Part shown: positions 1-10,758 of the stretch, one piece after another
Layout: each line of letters begins with the position of its first letter
Position numbering within the stretch: the stretch's first letter is position 1
From: Pseudevernia furfuracea
Taxonomy: Eukaryota > Ascomycota > Lecanoromycetes > Lecanorales > Parmeliaceae
NCBI GenBank assembly: GCA_022315425.1
Contig: JAIUPT010000019.1
Location: forward strand, 124,001 to 188,000
Length of the DNA stretch: 64,000 bases
Reading direction: 5' to 3'
The notes under the pieces: generated by a model
The model's input: only the letters and a program-made list of their open reading frames with translations
The model's database searches: none
What the model was told of the DNA's origin: nothing
Program-made: the position numbers and the translations under genes

Positions 1-452
1 GTGTCGTCCCAATTGTAGCCCCATGATAGTTGACTGTAGCCTGACCATATGTTGAGATTTCCCGAGCTAGGATTGTATGCAAGACCGCGCTTTCCAGAGC
101 TGCTGGTAGTACCACCAGAGTTACTGTTGCCGCTGTTGCTGGTTGTTGATCCTTGATTTGCGGCAGGCGACGGGGAGGGCGAGGTATCGACGACTGGCGC
201 AGCCTGCGCGGGAGTCGAAGCAGCGGCGGGAGTTGAAGTAGGGGTGGGTGTCGGAGTGGAACCACCACCGTAATTGACGGTGCTCCAGTCTACGTTATTC
301 CAATCGACGTTCTTGTAGAGAGAAGGGTCGTTCCAATTTACGCCCGCATAGTCGTCGCGCCGGTGTTTGCGGAGTGGCGCATGTGCTGGATGGGCATAGA
401 CGCCCGTGAGGAAAAAGGCCGCCAGGGCTAATGTTGGAAGAGATAGATGCAT
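1..452 (-). CDS. GH128/Asl1-like secreted glycoside hydrolase, N-terminal part (cut by window edge)
   Basis: The ATG at 452 opens a frame that stays open to base 1, so only about the first 150 residues are present. Residues 1-20 form a classical secretion signal with a hydrophobic core and an AHP cleavage region, followed by a basic RKHRRDD stretch that could be a Kex2-type processing site. Next come short NVDW/WSTVNY repeats, then a Ser/Thr/Pro-rich linker at roughly residues 60-115. The sequence KRGLAYN, followed about 20 residues later by LSWGYNWDD, is the usual start of the Asl1-like catalytic domain of family 128 beta-1,3-glucanases, which act on the cell wall. The catalytic glutamates lie outside the window. 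The family call rests on this short segment. The secreted nature is seen directly. Confidence 0.75.
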   Translation of the reverse strand, partial: MHLSLPTLALAAFFLTGVYAHPAHAPLRKHRRDDYAGVNWNDPSLYKNVDWNNVDWSTVNYGGGSTPTPTPTSTPAAASTPAQAAPVVDTSPSPSPAANQGSTTSNSGNSNSGGTTSSSGKRGLAYNPSSGNLNIWSGYSQLSWGYNWDD

Positions 453-1429
453 GGTGGCGTCGATACTCAGATGTAGTCGTGTAAATTTAAGTTCGCGACG
501 TTGGGATGCTGAGTTGAGTGACGATAGTGACGAATGAGAGTCTGCGGTTGATCTTCTGGTGCGGTATGCGATATGCGAGTCGCGTGTAACAGTGATTGTA
601 GGCACTGACCTATGAACTGAATGAAGGTGGTGGTAAGGTTGTCCTTAATCGTTGCGCGGCGCAGCTGTACAGTGTTGATGTGGTGTGGAAATGAGCGTGG
701 ACTAGGTGGCGGCGTCAGGTGAAATGAATGAATGAATGAATGAATGAATGAGAGTGTCTAGAATGAAATCATTGTTCGTGCTGATTGTGTGGCTTAAATT
801 AAAAGAGAGCCGAACGAATGGATGAATGTGTTATTGACAAAGAAAAGGCAGTCTTGCGAAGAGAGCAGAATGAGTGAATGAATTTGTTATTGACAAAAAA
901 AAAATAGGTTGCGAATCAACAATAGTACCTAGTACAACATACTAGAGGAAGATGAAGGAAGGATCGTGGGGAGAGGAAGGTGCCATGTGCATTTTACGCA
1001 AATCCGACCCCTCATTTTTGGGCTTGCCAAAGTTGAAACAGCTTGCGAACTGCAGCATTTTCAGCATTTTGTGTAGAATGCAATATCGAATTAGGAGTTA
1101 GCGAGTGGTTGGATGCTGGCCGCCGTGGCGCGGAAATTGCAGAAATCTAAGCGCTGGCAAAGGTTGTGCCTTTCCTATCCGAGGCCGAGATCCTCCACTC
1201 AAATTCACAGGCTGGGCCTCGGTCTCGAATTAGAACAAAGAAAATGGTCATTACTTTGTCCTCAAGTCTCCACTCCTGAGTGTGCATATACCTCACAGGC
1301 ACGAGGAATCATGCGCACTGGTCCTGGCGCCTAGGTAATGAATGTCGATGAGTGAGTATGGACAGGTCATACAGAATGTGTAACACCAAGGAAACAACGC
1401 TCATTAGGAAAAATGATGCTCTGATGCTA
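453..1429. other. Intergenic region upstream of the GH128-like gene
   Basis: No convincing gene. It holds the putative promoter of the minus-strand GH128-like gene, a short tetranucleotide tract and scattered short open frames without family resemblance. Confidence 0.5.
723..750. repeat. (AATG)7 microsatellite
   Basis: Seven uninterrupted copies of the tetranucleotide AATG. Isolated GAATGAATG pieces recur near 820 and 870, so the tract sits in a locally AATG-rich stretch. Confidence 0.9.
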
Positions 1430-3080
1430 TCTCCTTGAGGCGCCTGAAATTTGGCTGGAAGACTCTTAGGATCTTGGTGAAGGAGGGATGCGAACCGTAT
1501 GTTGCCAAGCTGGAGCATGAGCATGACGATTCTCTCAACTCCTATGTCTGTATCTGCATTTGACGATGTAGCGTATCAGAAGCACTCCATATAAACCTCC
1601 ATACTTGAAGGATCTACCCTTACGTCTTCATCTGCTCGTTATTCATCTCAGAATCTCTTGACCGCGCAGAAACAGATTAAAAGAGTTCGTAACTTTCGAG
1701 TCATCGGAGTCTGACAGAACTGGAAACTTGTGAAGTATATAGTAGTCTGTGTGGCACCTCTACTTCATGAGCTCGTTAAGCCGGATCTCGTCTCGTATGG
1801 AGACCATCCAAAGGCGAGGGAGGATTGTCACTCTCGTCGATCCAGCTGGAATCTATAAGCATCTGCACTCCCTCTTTAAACGATATCCTCGGGTCTCGTT
1901 TAGCCACACCAAAGCCTCTTGCGTAAAATTTCTCTTGACTACCTGAAGCTCGTCGTGAAAGCACTCGTGAAAGCCGCTGAAAGTACGTTTCAGCACTCCG
2001 TTGATAACTTCCAGAGCCTTATGATAGTGTTCCTCAATTGCCACCTCGAGATCCAGGCCCGTATTCTCTGTCAAATGTCTGTGAGTGTTGTGTTTACTGC
2101 CAGAATAAGCAGTCCTTTTTTCTAGTCTGCAGCTGTGCACCTTTGCTTTGCCAATTGAGAACTCTGGGCAATGCATGCTGGTCGTCCAGAGTAGTCAAGC
2201 TGACAAGCACTGGAACCGACTTTCATAGCACCTCCTTGTAATTCAAGCGTGTATCTCCATGAATCCTTGATAGTCAATATGGGAGCGAAAGAGATTGCAG
2301 ACCCCGAAATTGATGCGAAAGATGGCCTTCGACGTCGATGTGCGTAGATCCAATTCGCAATGAGTCAGTCTGACGTGGTCTGTGGCGTGGCTTTCAGTAC
2401 CGGCCTCGTCATCCAATTCCTTGTCCTTGAAATTTTCATCCTTGTAGACCGTCAAAGGTGCTGCTTGAGGGTGTCCAGATGCCACTTGGGCTTCGCGTAT
2501 TGAGATCCAGGCGTCGTGCTTGGTGGTACCGGTCACTGGCTGATCAGGTCTCTTGATCTGGCTCGAGTACAACGTTTGAGGCTGTTGGCGCTCTATCCAT
2601 GGTACCATATGCTGAGACAGCTTCCTCTTCTTGGGTATGACTCCTTGCATTATTCTCAGTCGTTGCCGAAAGACAACGTAGAGCAGCTTAGCGCTTCACT
2701 TGCGAACAGTATAGACGCAGCATCGAAAGCTGATCTGTTGACAGACGTCCTCGACCACCACGGTCTTGAGCTAGACTCGTTGCTCGCGTTTGCGGTCTCT
2801 TGACTAGACCGGGGACAAATCGCCATATCGATGTCTGGTCACCTCAGGCTCCTGCTGCTATGCTTTGTCGTCTTCCTCTCTGCTGTTCCTTGTAGCCTCC
2901 TCCTTCGGTTTCTCGATGCCGACGTTATTGTGGCGCTTGTCGCTTTTGCTTAAATGTTAGTCTTCTTCGTTGAGCATCTCGCTGCTGGCACCGTTTCTGG
3001 CCCGGTCCGTTCGTATTCGTACCGTTAGTCTTGGGCCCGTCACCCCGTCTACCTCCTACACAACGGTTATCACCACCGCA
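1430..3080 (-). pseudogene. Decayed cytosolic aspartyl-tRNA synthetase (DPS1-type) pseudogene
   Basis: Reading the minus strand through several frame changes and in-frame stops gives a colinear class II aspartyl-tRNA synthetase. From the N-terminal side: NNVGIEKPKEEATRNS (about 2930-2880); a YGDL segment and RVHTVRK-like anticodon-binding-domain residues interrupted by TAG and TGA (about 2830-2680); AIFRINFGVCNLFRSH (about 2310); LQGGAMKVGSS in a shifted frame (about 2235); motif-2 region NTHRHLTENTGLDLEV (about 2090-2045) but with the preceding RAENS replaced; ISFKEGVQMLIDS (about 1890); DEIRLNELMK then a TAG then TDYYILHKFP (about 1790-1715); NLFLRGQEIL (about 1670); and motif-3/C-terminal LGNIRFASLLHQDPKSL (about 1500-1450). 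At least three frameshifts and several stops exclude a functional enzyme. No intact copy is in this window. Several stops are TAG where CAG or AAG is expected, so both point mutation and indels contributed. It charges tRNA-Asp in its functional form. Confidence 0.9.
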
Positions 3081-3548
3081 ACTCACCAAAGCCTGACAGG
3101 ACCGCTGTTTTAGGAAATGGTAGCCAATACTACCTACTGTGGTTGCATGGTCATTCCCTTGAAGACCAACGACTGACCGAACATCAAACGTACAAAAGCC
3201 ACCAAAGCCACCAAAACCAACAAAACCAACGAAACCAACTCCGTTCGGGACAGTCCCCCTCCCACAGGCAGGGCGCAGACCTCTGCCATGAAGGAATGGG
3301 GGGACTTAAAGCTTATTTCCGTGACTATGCACGGGAGGCGTAGGTATTTAGCTACAAATCTATGGTAGGGGCCCTAGGGGGACTGGGATGGGGAGATTGG
3401 GACGGTCCCGAACGGAGTCACCAAAACCATCGCGCGTTACCATCAGCGGCGAGCTCTTGGCAACGTTGATGGCACGGCATGAACCATGGTACCATTGCCG
3501 CGATGGAATTACTGACATCCTCCTCCCTGCATCGTTTGGGTGTACAGC
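3081..3548. other. Intergenic region with a 9-bp tandem repeat
   Basis: Between the pseudogene and the hydrolase. At 3195-3239 are five 9-bp units (aaagccacc twice, aaaaccaac twice, gaaaccaac). The remainder should contain the promoter of the hydrolase at 3549. No other gene seen. Confidence 0.6.
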
Positions 3549-4658
3549 ATGGACACACCAACTCAAAAATCTCGATCAGCATCCCCGGCCGCAGCAGCAA
3601 CCGCTCCTTTTCTGACCACCCCAAGCAAAGACAACCGCTTCAATTGCCCCTCAAGATGGTTTCTCACTTTGCAAGCGCGCATCTGGAGATTCCTTGCTCG
3701 AATCGGCCTTTGGCTGCATACCTTCCCTAAGCCATCACCCCCAGCACCCTCCTTCCTCCGATACTTCACCACCACAGCCCTCGATGGCACCAGTTCTGCA
3801 CGCCTCGAGCTCGCCTTCTACGTCCCCGCAGACTACAATCGCCAGATCAAGCGCGGCAAACGATATCCCGTCGTAGTCAACTACCATGGCGGGGGCTTCA
3901 CAATGGGACGAACGTCTGACGACGCACGCTGGGCGGCAATGGTAGTGCACGAAGTCTCCGCCGTGGTGGTAGGCGTAGCATACCGGCTAGCACCGGAACA
4001 CCCATTCCCCACAGCAGTCGAAGACGGCGTATGCGCTTTGCTACACCTCTCCGCCAACGCGGAAACCCTCGGCATCGACGCCGGCAAGATCTGCCTCAGC
4101 GGTTTCTCCGCCGGCGGAAACCTAGCCTTCACGGTCCCCTTACGGCTCCAAGCGCACCTGCGCACCCTCGCGCAAGAACAAGAACGAGAAAAAAAAGAAC
4201 AAGAGTTTCCCTTTGTGCCCCACATCGTCTCGATAATAGCCTGGTACCCCAGCCTAGACAACCGACTCACGCGCGCCCAACGCCGCGCCCGCAGCCTCGA
4301 GCCCTCCAAAACCCTCCCCTCCCTCCTCACCGACCTCTTTGACGCCTCGTACTTCCCCTCCCACGCAAGCGTGGCCTCGCCGTATGCTTCCCCCGCCGCG
4401 GCCACCGATGAAGCTCTAATAACGGCGCTGCCGGATAACATAGCACTGTATGTGTGCGAATGGGATATGCTGCTGCAGGAAGGGAAGGATTTCGGGGAGC
4501 GGCTTGAGGGGTTGGGGAAACGGGTACGATGTGAGGTTATCAAGGGGAGGAAGCATGCATTTGATAAGAGCCCATGGCCGTTCGGGCTGGATTGGAAGGT
4601 AGGGGTGTATTACAAGCAAGCGTGTGGGTGGCTTTGTGAGGTGTTCGGGGAGTTTTAA
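3549..4658 (+). CDS. HSL-type alpha/beta hydrolase (esterase/lipase family)
   Basis: An intronless 369-residue protein of the hormone-sensitive-lipase branch of alpha/beta hydrolases. The oxyanion-hole motif HGGGF is near residue 113. The nucleophile elbow GFSAGGN supplies the catalytic Ser, CEWDML the Asp and KHAFD the His, so the triad looks complete. YRLAPEHPFP is the typical conserved loop. The N-terminal 60 residues are Ser/Pro-rich and then hydrophobic (a WRFLARIGLWLH segment), which may act as a membrane or signal anchor. The open frame begins with a GTG three codons upstream, and the first ATG at 3549 is taken as the start. The substrate cannot be told. The family includes carboxylesterases and arylacetamide deacetylase-like enzymes. 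A short intron has not been ruled out near the Lys/Glu-rich insert around residue 215. Confidence 0.85.
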   Translation: MDTPTQKSRSASPAAAATAPFLTTPSKDNRFNCPSRWFLTLQARIWRFLARIGLWLHTFPKPSPPAPSFLRYFTTTALDGTSSARLELAFYVPADYNRQIKRGKRYPVVVNYHGGGFTMGRTSDDARWAAMVVHEVSAVVVGVAYRLAPEHPFPTAVEDGVCALLHLSANAETLGIDAGKICLSGFSAGGNLAFTVPLRLQAHLRTLAQEQEREKKEQEFPFVPHIVSIIAWYPSLDNRLTRAQRRARSLEPSKTLPSLLTDLFDASYFPSHASVASPYASPAAATDEALITALPDNIALYVCEWDMLLQEGKDFGERLEGLGKRVRCEVIKGRKHAFDKSPWPFGLDWKVGVYYKQACGWLCEVFGEF

Positions 4659-5422
4659 ATTCAAGTGTTAAGGAAAGGGAGGGAGGTAGATAGCAACGCT
4701 GTGCAAGTATCTATTTTGAAATAGACCGATTGACTGATCGATAGACATATCTATTCCAAATCGTAATCTCCTGCTTTCCTGGATCTAGGCTGTCAAGACA
4801 GTCCACCCCTCTTCCCTCTTCCCTCTTCCCTCTTCCCTCTTCCCTCTTCCCTCTTCCCTCTTCCCTCCTCCAAAAATCCTCTTCAACTTAGCCTGTCAAG
4901 ACAGTCCTCCCCTCTTCCCTCTTCCCTCTTCCCTCTTCCCTCTTCCCTCTTCCCTCTTCCCTCTTCCCTCCTCCAAAAATCCACTTCAACTTAGCCCCTC
5001 CCGGCCGTTGACTCGAACCCTGTTCTCATTCTCTCAAGCGTTGAGCTTATCCATACCACCACCTCATTCAGCGAGATCGTGCAACTTCCCAAGCGTGATT
5101 AAAGGGCCGCTCGGTGAAAGGTCTTGCCACGCGACCATACCATTGTACTACCGCGGTCGCTCGTGGCTGGTGGTGCTCGTCTTGCCGGCTGAGTACAGTA
5201 CGTCTTCGAAGCCCCGGGGCTTTTGACGGGTGGGAAGCCTATCTACGGAATCTCAACTCGATTTTGCGGGTTGGAGCGACAAGTCCGACGTTCCCTGTAT
5301 CAATGATGCACTTCGAGAGGGAGCTGTAGCCATGTGGGTTTGGTTGAAGAAGCCACCAGTACATCATAGCCATCTCTCGCGTGCTTCTGTCTAGCTCGCG
5401 ACCATCGAGTTACCCCCCCAGC
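4659..5422. other. Convergent intergenic region with a minisatellite
   Basis: 3' flanks of the hydrolase (plus) and the membrane-protein gene (minus). It carries the pyrimidine-rich duplicated repeat described separately; otherwise no gene is recognised. Confidence 0.6.
4790..4995. repeat. Tandem duplication (103-bp unit) containing a CTTCCCT minisatellite
   Basis: Two copies of a 103-bp unit start at 4790 and 4893. Each begins ctgtcaagacagtcc, runs through about eight CTTCCCT heptamers and ends with ctccaaaaatcc and cttcaacttagc. The copies differ at only a few bases, which implies recent duplication or repeat slippage. Confidence 0.9.
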
Positions 5423-7364
5423 TCAAAGATGTGGGAAATAATCTGTCCACTGCACGGTCTGATAAACGCCCGACGGAACATGCCGCAAGCTGATGAAAGT
5501 CTCGGTGATGATGTAAATTCTTGACAAGATGAAAAGCGGAAAGTTAAGGAGTCCGATCAGGATCACTATCCGATAAAGCAACGACATCACACCCGGCTCT
5601 CGAGTGAAGCAAGACGTCAGTAAAAGCCTGGGACCGTGCTCGTGGGCAAAGACGACAACGGAGAAAACCGCCAGCAGCGAAATGACTCCGGCGATGGTGT
5701 CGATGCAAGCGATTCTCCACAGGAGGCGCTCAACATCTGTCGGGAAAACGAACGCCCAAGCCGTGGCGTGTGCGGCGCCATAGAACATGCAGACCGTCAG
5801 TGCGGCGACCAGACCGCCAGAAGCCCAACCGCGGAAATAGGCATAGAAACCGGCTTGCAATCCCTTGCGGTCAATAAGGATACTATGAGTAGAAAGGGTG
5901 AAATAATTGATGGAGGGTTTGGGCGAGTCAGAATAAAGCTCCTCCCCAATCCTTCTTGCCGCACGCGCCGCCAAAGTCCACCTCCGAACATCCTTGTCGG
6001 TCAGAGATATCTGTAGATGACCACCATGCTGATGTTCTTTCTTCGCACCCCACAGGTCATGAACGCTCATTGCGGGTCCAACGCCGCATTCAAGCGCCTG
6101 TCCAGACATCAACGAGCACACTGCTGGGCCATACAAGGAAGGTCCCAACGAGTAGTCACAATCCTTGACTTCCTGATGTACAACAATGTTAGGTGTAGCT
6201 GATGACGACCTGCGTGGTGCAGGCGGTTGCATTGTACGATCTGGAGAAGGTGGTGACTGGGTCTCTCGCGCGATAGTGTTTGCAGATTCATCCTTCTCGG
6301 ATGCAGGGTAAAGGTGAAGATATGCGCTTTCTGATCCGTTTGCAAACCGATGCTGGACCGCTTTGATCTGCACCGGGTTTCCCTGGTCGTGCCTACAGAC
6401 TCGGGTGCCAAAGCCGTAGTTTCGAACCAACATGAGAGCGAGAATATCTTCAAACTCGGAGGTATTTACCCACGCGGGATCCCGTATATCAAGAGGCTTC
6501 TGGAACCAAAGGCCGTACACTGCTAGAGCACAAGCCACATGGACTAACGTATGGACTTCCAACAATGTGATGGGGTACCCCACAACCTTTCGAGCAATCG
6601 TCTGCACCAGCATCCAACTCACTTGGATGCAGACTAGGACTTTGGCCAATGTATCGGCTTTGCTCTTATCCCGAATAGCGTCTTCTGGGATATTCACAAA
6701 ATGGCCATGTTTCGCAAGAAAGGCCATGCCTTTGGTGGAAATCGTGAGGCGGGACAGGGTGTTGTGGAGATGGCTCACGTCGACGATGAAACCTCCCATG
6801 GTCACGAAAAAGCCATACAGGAGGCTGTATTTGGTCTCTCGAGGTTGTTGCAATGGTGTCTAGAAAGTCTGCTTAGAATCTCAACCTTGCTGTAGACCAC
6901 ATCTCAGTCACGTACTGCTTGGGCCGACGCCTTAGATCCACTTAAGAGATTTGTAGGGTTCGTTGGCAACTCCGCCTGCTTTTTCAGGGTAGCATTATTG
7001 AGCTTCTTGCACAGTCTCGACGCAGAGAACCATTGCTTCCCGGCCGTGTACAAGATTATTTCCGGAGAGAGAATAGCAATGATGACCCACTTGCCTTTCC
7101 GGCGAAACCACTCGAAAGTACTTTCCTCGGCCGGTCCGACATTCATATGAATGGCAGTAACAACGCACAAGGAGAGTGTGAAGCAACAGCTGTAAATGAT
7201 TTCCCATGTCCCTAGAAGCTTGTCAGCTCGAGTAAGCTCGACCCTTTGGACAGTTCCTCCCCTTGCTGGAAGTTTGCTGACAGACCTCGGCCATTGGGTT
7301 CAGGAACCCAAGCAGGAGCGAAGTCGCTGAGCTCTGCAGAATTATTATTGAGGCCGGGGGGCAT
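5423..7364 (-). CDS. Multi-pass membrane protein of unknown function (ascomycete-specific family)
   Basis: Three exons: 7364-7286, 7211-6916 and 6859-5423, giving 603 residues. Intron 1 (74 bp) starts GTCTGT and ends in CTAG, with a CTGAC branch site. Intron 2 (56 bp) starts GTACGT. The splice joins give PNGRGTWEIIYSC and then KASAQATPLQQPRET, which restore the family pattern W-PEPNGRGT at the N-terminus. About seven hydrophobic segments are visible: one at TWEII..TAIHMNV, one at WVIIAILSPEIILY, two in the middle (QVSWMLVQ, ALAVYGLWF) and three near the C-terminus. RRKGKWV between the first two helices and the LYGFFVTMGGF segment are typical of a large ascomycete family annotated only as hypothetical or integral membrane protein. 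Residues around 320-380 form a hydrophilic Ser/Pro-rich loop. Function unknown. Confidence 0.8.
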
Positions 7365-9226
7365 TGTCCTTAATCCCTGCCAAATGTCACGGGCAATAGT
7401 TCCCGCGACGGCGCGACACTGTTGGAATTCTGTTTTGCTGAGACAAGGAAGGCGCGTTTTTAGGCTGGCTCGAGTCGAATGATGGCTGAAGCTAAATGCT
7501 ACCGTCGAGTATCCTAATGCCTAGTGTTACAGTGTGCCACGTGGTCTCCTAGCGATGAGCTACCTACCTTACATCTACCTAAATTTCACAAGACGATGGT
7601 CTTCCATATAACAAAAAGACAATCTCTGGAGGATAGTCGCAAAGTAATAAGAATAAGGCGTGCAAAAGAAAACACATTTCAGCTGCCCAAACGCTCGGCC
7701 TCGACCTGCATCTTCAGCCACTTGCCTGCAGCAATCGGCAATCGATTGATCCTTCGTCGCCTCGTCGCTACGGTATACTGTATACATAGGGGGCTACTCT
7801 CGGGAGTCCCGGAATTAAATCCGCACCCCTTCGTACATTCAAAATCTAGCAAAAGACAAATCAGTCTCAGACCTTGACAGTCGATTGCGGATCAAGCGCG
7901 TTACATACTTCACGTCTCTTGAAAATGGAAATTGGAAATTGCCGGATCCTTTCAAAGAACAAGGAGGGAAAGTGAAGGTTGATGAGATGGAATTCTATTG
8001 GTTGCGCGCACTCAACTTTGTAGGGTGTGGATGGATTTACTTGTAAAAAGGTCGAGAGCACCCATACATGCACGTTGGTTTGCTCCACGAGTCACAAAAA
8101 TGTGAGCCGCAGAGCATCACCATTGGCCTATCGCTTAACAAGCCTTGCAGCGCGGTGTGCAGACCTGTCTGATCAAGACTCGGCCCATTGGGCTCTGCTG
8201 TACTCTACATTATGATACACAATATAACAGCAGCCACGTGAGCTTTACCTTGTTTCGCGCAATGGATGCCACTTCTTTTGGGCGTTCCATCTGCCACAGC
8301 CTTGCTCTATTCCCTTGTGATCTTCATCACCCTGAACACATTCCCCCGTATGTCCCGAGCACGCGTTCCCGATCATCCGTCCCGGCATCAAACAGACTAA
8401 TGCGGTCGACAAAAATTTCCAGAACGCAGAATTCAGAATGCGCGGAGAGGAGTACACTCATTCCACGCCCCAAGATCCAATTGGCGCATCTCTTTTAATT
8501 GCGTCTCATAAAGTAGAAACTAGGCTTTAAACGCTATACATGCGGCACAATGACGAAAAATCGAAACTTAGTTATCAGGAGACACGAGATCGCTGCTTTT
8601 GGCGACACAATAGGTCGCAGCTTTCGACATTTAGACACCGTAGAAGGAGGCGAGGTAAATCACAGACTTATCGATGGGCTGGCCATCTTGTATAGCAATC
8701 GTACCCCTGATGAGATAGTGGGCTGTTTGTCGATAAAACTCATCACAAGCTCCTTCTGATGTGCACAAGCGGTGAAGGGACCATGATGATTTAGCTCAAA
8801 CCTCCATTTACACATAAGTCCTGACAGTGAACTCGAAAGGGCGATGCGTGTTTTCCTGTGTGGCAGTCAAATCGTGAAGTGACTTGAATATTTCAAAGTA
8901 GATTCTAGGGAAAAAGGTGCGCTTGATACTGTGAACAAATCCGTATACAGGTTTTGGGAAGATACATACGAAAAGGCCGCGTCATTACTCTGCCAGGATG
9001 CAATAATTTAACACCAGCAGAACTTATCATTGCGCGGGCCTGCAGCACCAACGATTGCCAATCGTGCCCGATGCCATCAGTAATAAAAATGATTGTTTAA
9101 GGCTGAGTACCTCAATATTCGAGAATCAAGAAGCCCTAAGCCAGCCACCGAACGGCATAGGAAAGGGGAGATTTGCATAGAGCAGGAAAACGCATTGAAG
9201 AGATGACGGGGCAAATGACAATTGTG
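7365..9226. other. 1.9-kb intergenic region, no recognised gene
   Basis: Only short frames (at most about 117 codons) lacking family resemblance or coding texture. It separates the divergent 5' side of the membrane-protein gene from the 3' end of MET2. Confidence 0.5.
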
Positions 9227-10758
9227 TTACCAGGCCGTAATATCGCCAACCTCGGCTTCGCCCGTCAATCCCTGTCGCTCGTCACCCTTGTTGTCATTTA
9301 AATCGAGTCCTGGCGCCTCCATGATATCGGGAAGAACCTCATTGAAGAATTCTATAATGTGCTTGTTCACCTGCTCGAACTGCAGCAAGAAAGCATCATG
9401 ACCTTCTGGACTAACAATTTTCCGCAATCTTGAGTCAGGTATTGCGGCTGCTATCTCTTGCTGTTCTGAGAATGTGAACAAACCATCGCTCTCAATGCCG
9501 ATCACAAGAGCTGGCTGCTCAATCTGGGACAGTGCCACTGCGACTCTATTGGGCGTATCGGGGGGGACCCGATACCTCGAGACGTCATGTGTATCTAGCT
9601 TCCGTGTGATAGCTATGTAGCAATTGCTATCAAAGCGCTTCACAAACTTTTGTCCCTGGTACCGTAGATACTGTTGGGCGGTGAAACTGGTAATTGCGCG
9701 GTTGCGGTCGGTGAGGGGTGTTGGCGGGGTGGGTAGCGCGAAGGTTGTAGCTCCGTTGAATTGGGGGTCAGTGAATTGAGCTGCATTGTCATTCGCAGTA
9801 AGTACAGGCACATTTGATTGAGGAGGAGGAGTTGACGCGTTCTCGTGAATGCTGGAAGGTCGAGTCGTACGGGAACTCTGGTGACCCTCGTTGTGTACCG
9901 CCCAGTGCTCATTCAATGGTGTTGATGGACCATGACTGTCATTGATGGTTTGCCGTCGTGACGGATCCGGAGCGTTTCGTCCGAACCTCGATTCAAACGA
10001 ATCTCGGCTTCTGTATGTCAGGAGGGCAGACATGCGCGCAGCTCCAAGTCCTGCTGTCGGTGGGTCGTCGAAGGGATAATAACCGTCTTCGTATTTAGGA
10101 TCGCAGTATATGCTTTGCCGTTGTGCCTCGCCCCAGCTGATACACCATGCACCGTGACGGCTTGATGTAGCTATTGGTACTATTGCTCGAACGTAGTCGG
10201 TGCCGAAGTAAGCATATTCCAGGACCAGCATGCCTCCCATAGATCCTCCGACGGCTGCTGCGATTTTTTTTACGCCCAGGTCATCGAGAACGAGCCTATG
10301 TATGCTGTACTACGTCAGACATGGTCGAGGAGCAATGGTACAAGCACGTACTTAACATCGTCTCGTATCGTAGTCAAAGGAAATTCTGGGCCGTAACGCT
10401 CGCGGTTTGCATCTCCGTCCAGGCTGGTGACAGGACTCGCACTTCCGTATGGACTGCCCAAGCTGTTCAGGCAGATTATGAAGAACCTCGTCATATCGAA
10501 GGCACGTCCAACCCCTCCCATCAATGGACCCCACCAATCAGCCACATCGGCACTCCCAGACAGAGCATGGCATATGACCAAGGCGTTATCTCCCTTCGCG
10601 GAGAGTCGCCCCCGAGTGCTGTACGCGACAGGAACATTGCGGAGAGTGACTCCAGATTCGAGGGTGAAGGATGGTACGATGGCAATATGCTGATCTGGAA
10701 TCAGAGCAGCGAACGGGTTCTCAGGCTGGCTAGAGGCTCTCTCTACGGGATTTAGCAT
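9227..10758 (-). CDS. MET2: Homoserine O-acetyltransferase
   Basis: Transfers acetyl from acetyl-CoA to L-homoserine, an early committed step of methionine/cysteine synthesis. Two exons, 10758-10352 and 10295-9227, are separated by a 56-bp GTACGT..CATAG intron with a TCTGAC branch site. The product is 491 residues. CHALSGSADVADWWG and LNSLGSPYGSASP are the substrate-loop signatures. The nucleophile elbow is GGSMGGM right after the splice (Ser near residue 160). The acid is in IGIESDGLF and the His in EGHDAFL near the C-terminus, so the triad is complete. An insert of about 100 low-complexity residues (Ser/Pro/Asn-rich, coding bases around 9700-9950) lies between the core and the QYLRYQG region. 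Such inserts occur in fungal MET2 proteins. The start ATG is the first in frame and precedes NPFAALIPDQHIA, typical of the family N-terminus. Confidence 0.95.

Noticed and set aside
3881..4543. 220-codon minus-strand frame inside the alpha/beta hydrolase
   Set aside because: Antisense shadow of a GC-rich coding region; the plus frame has a complete catalytic motif set.
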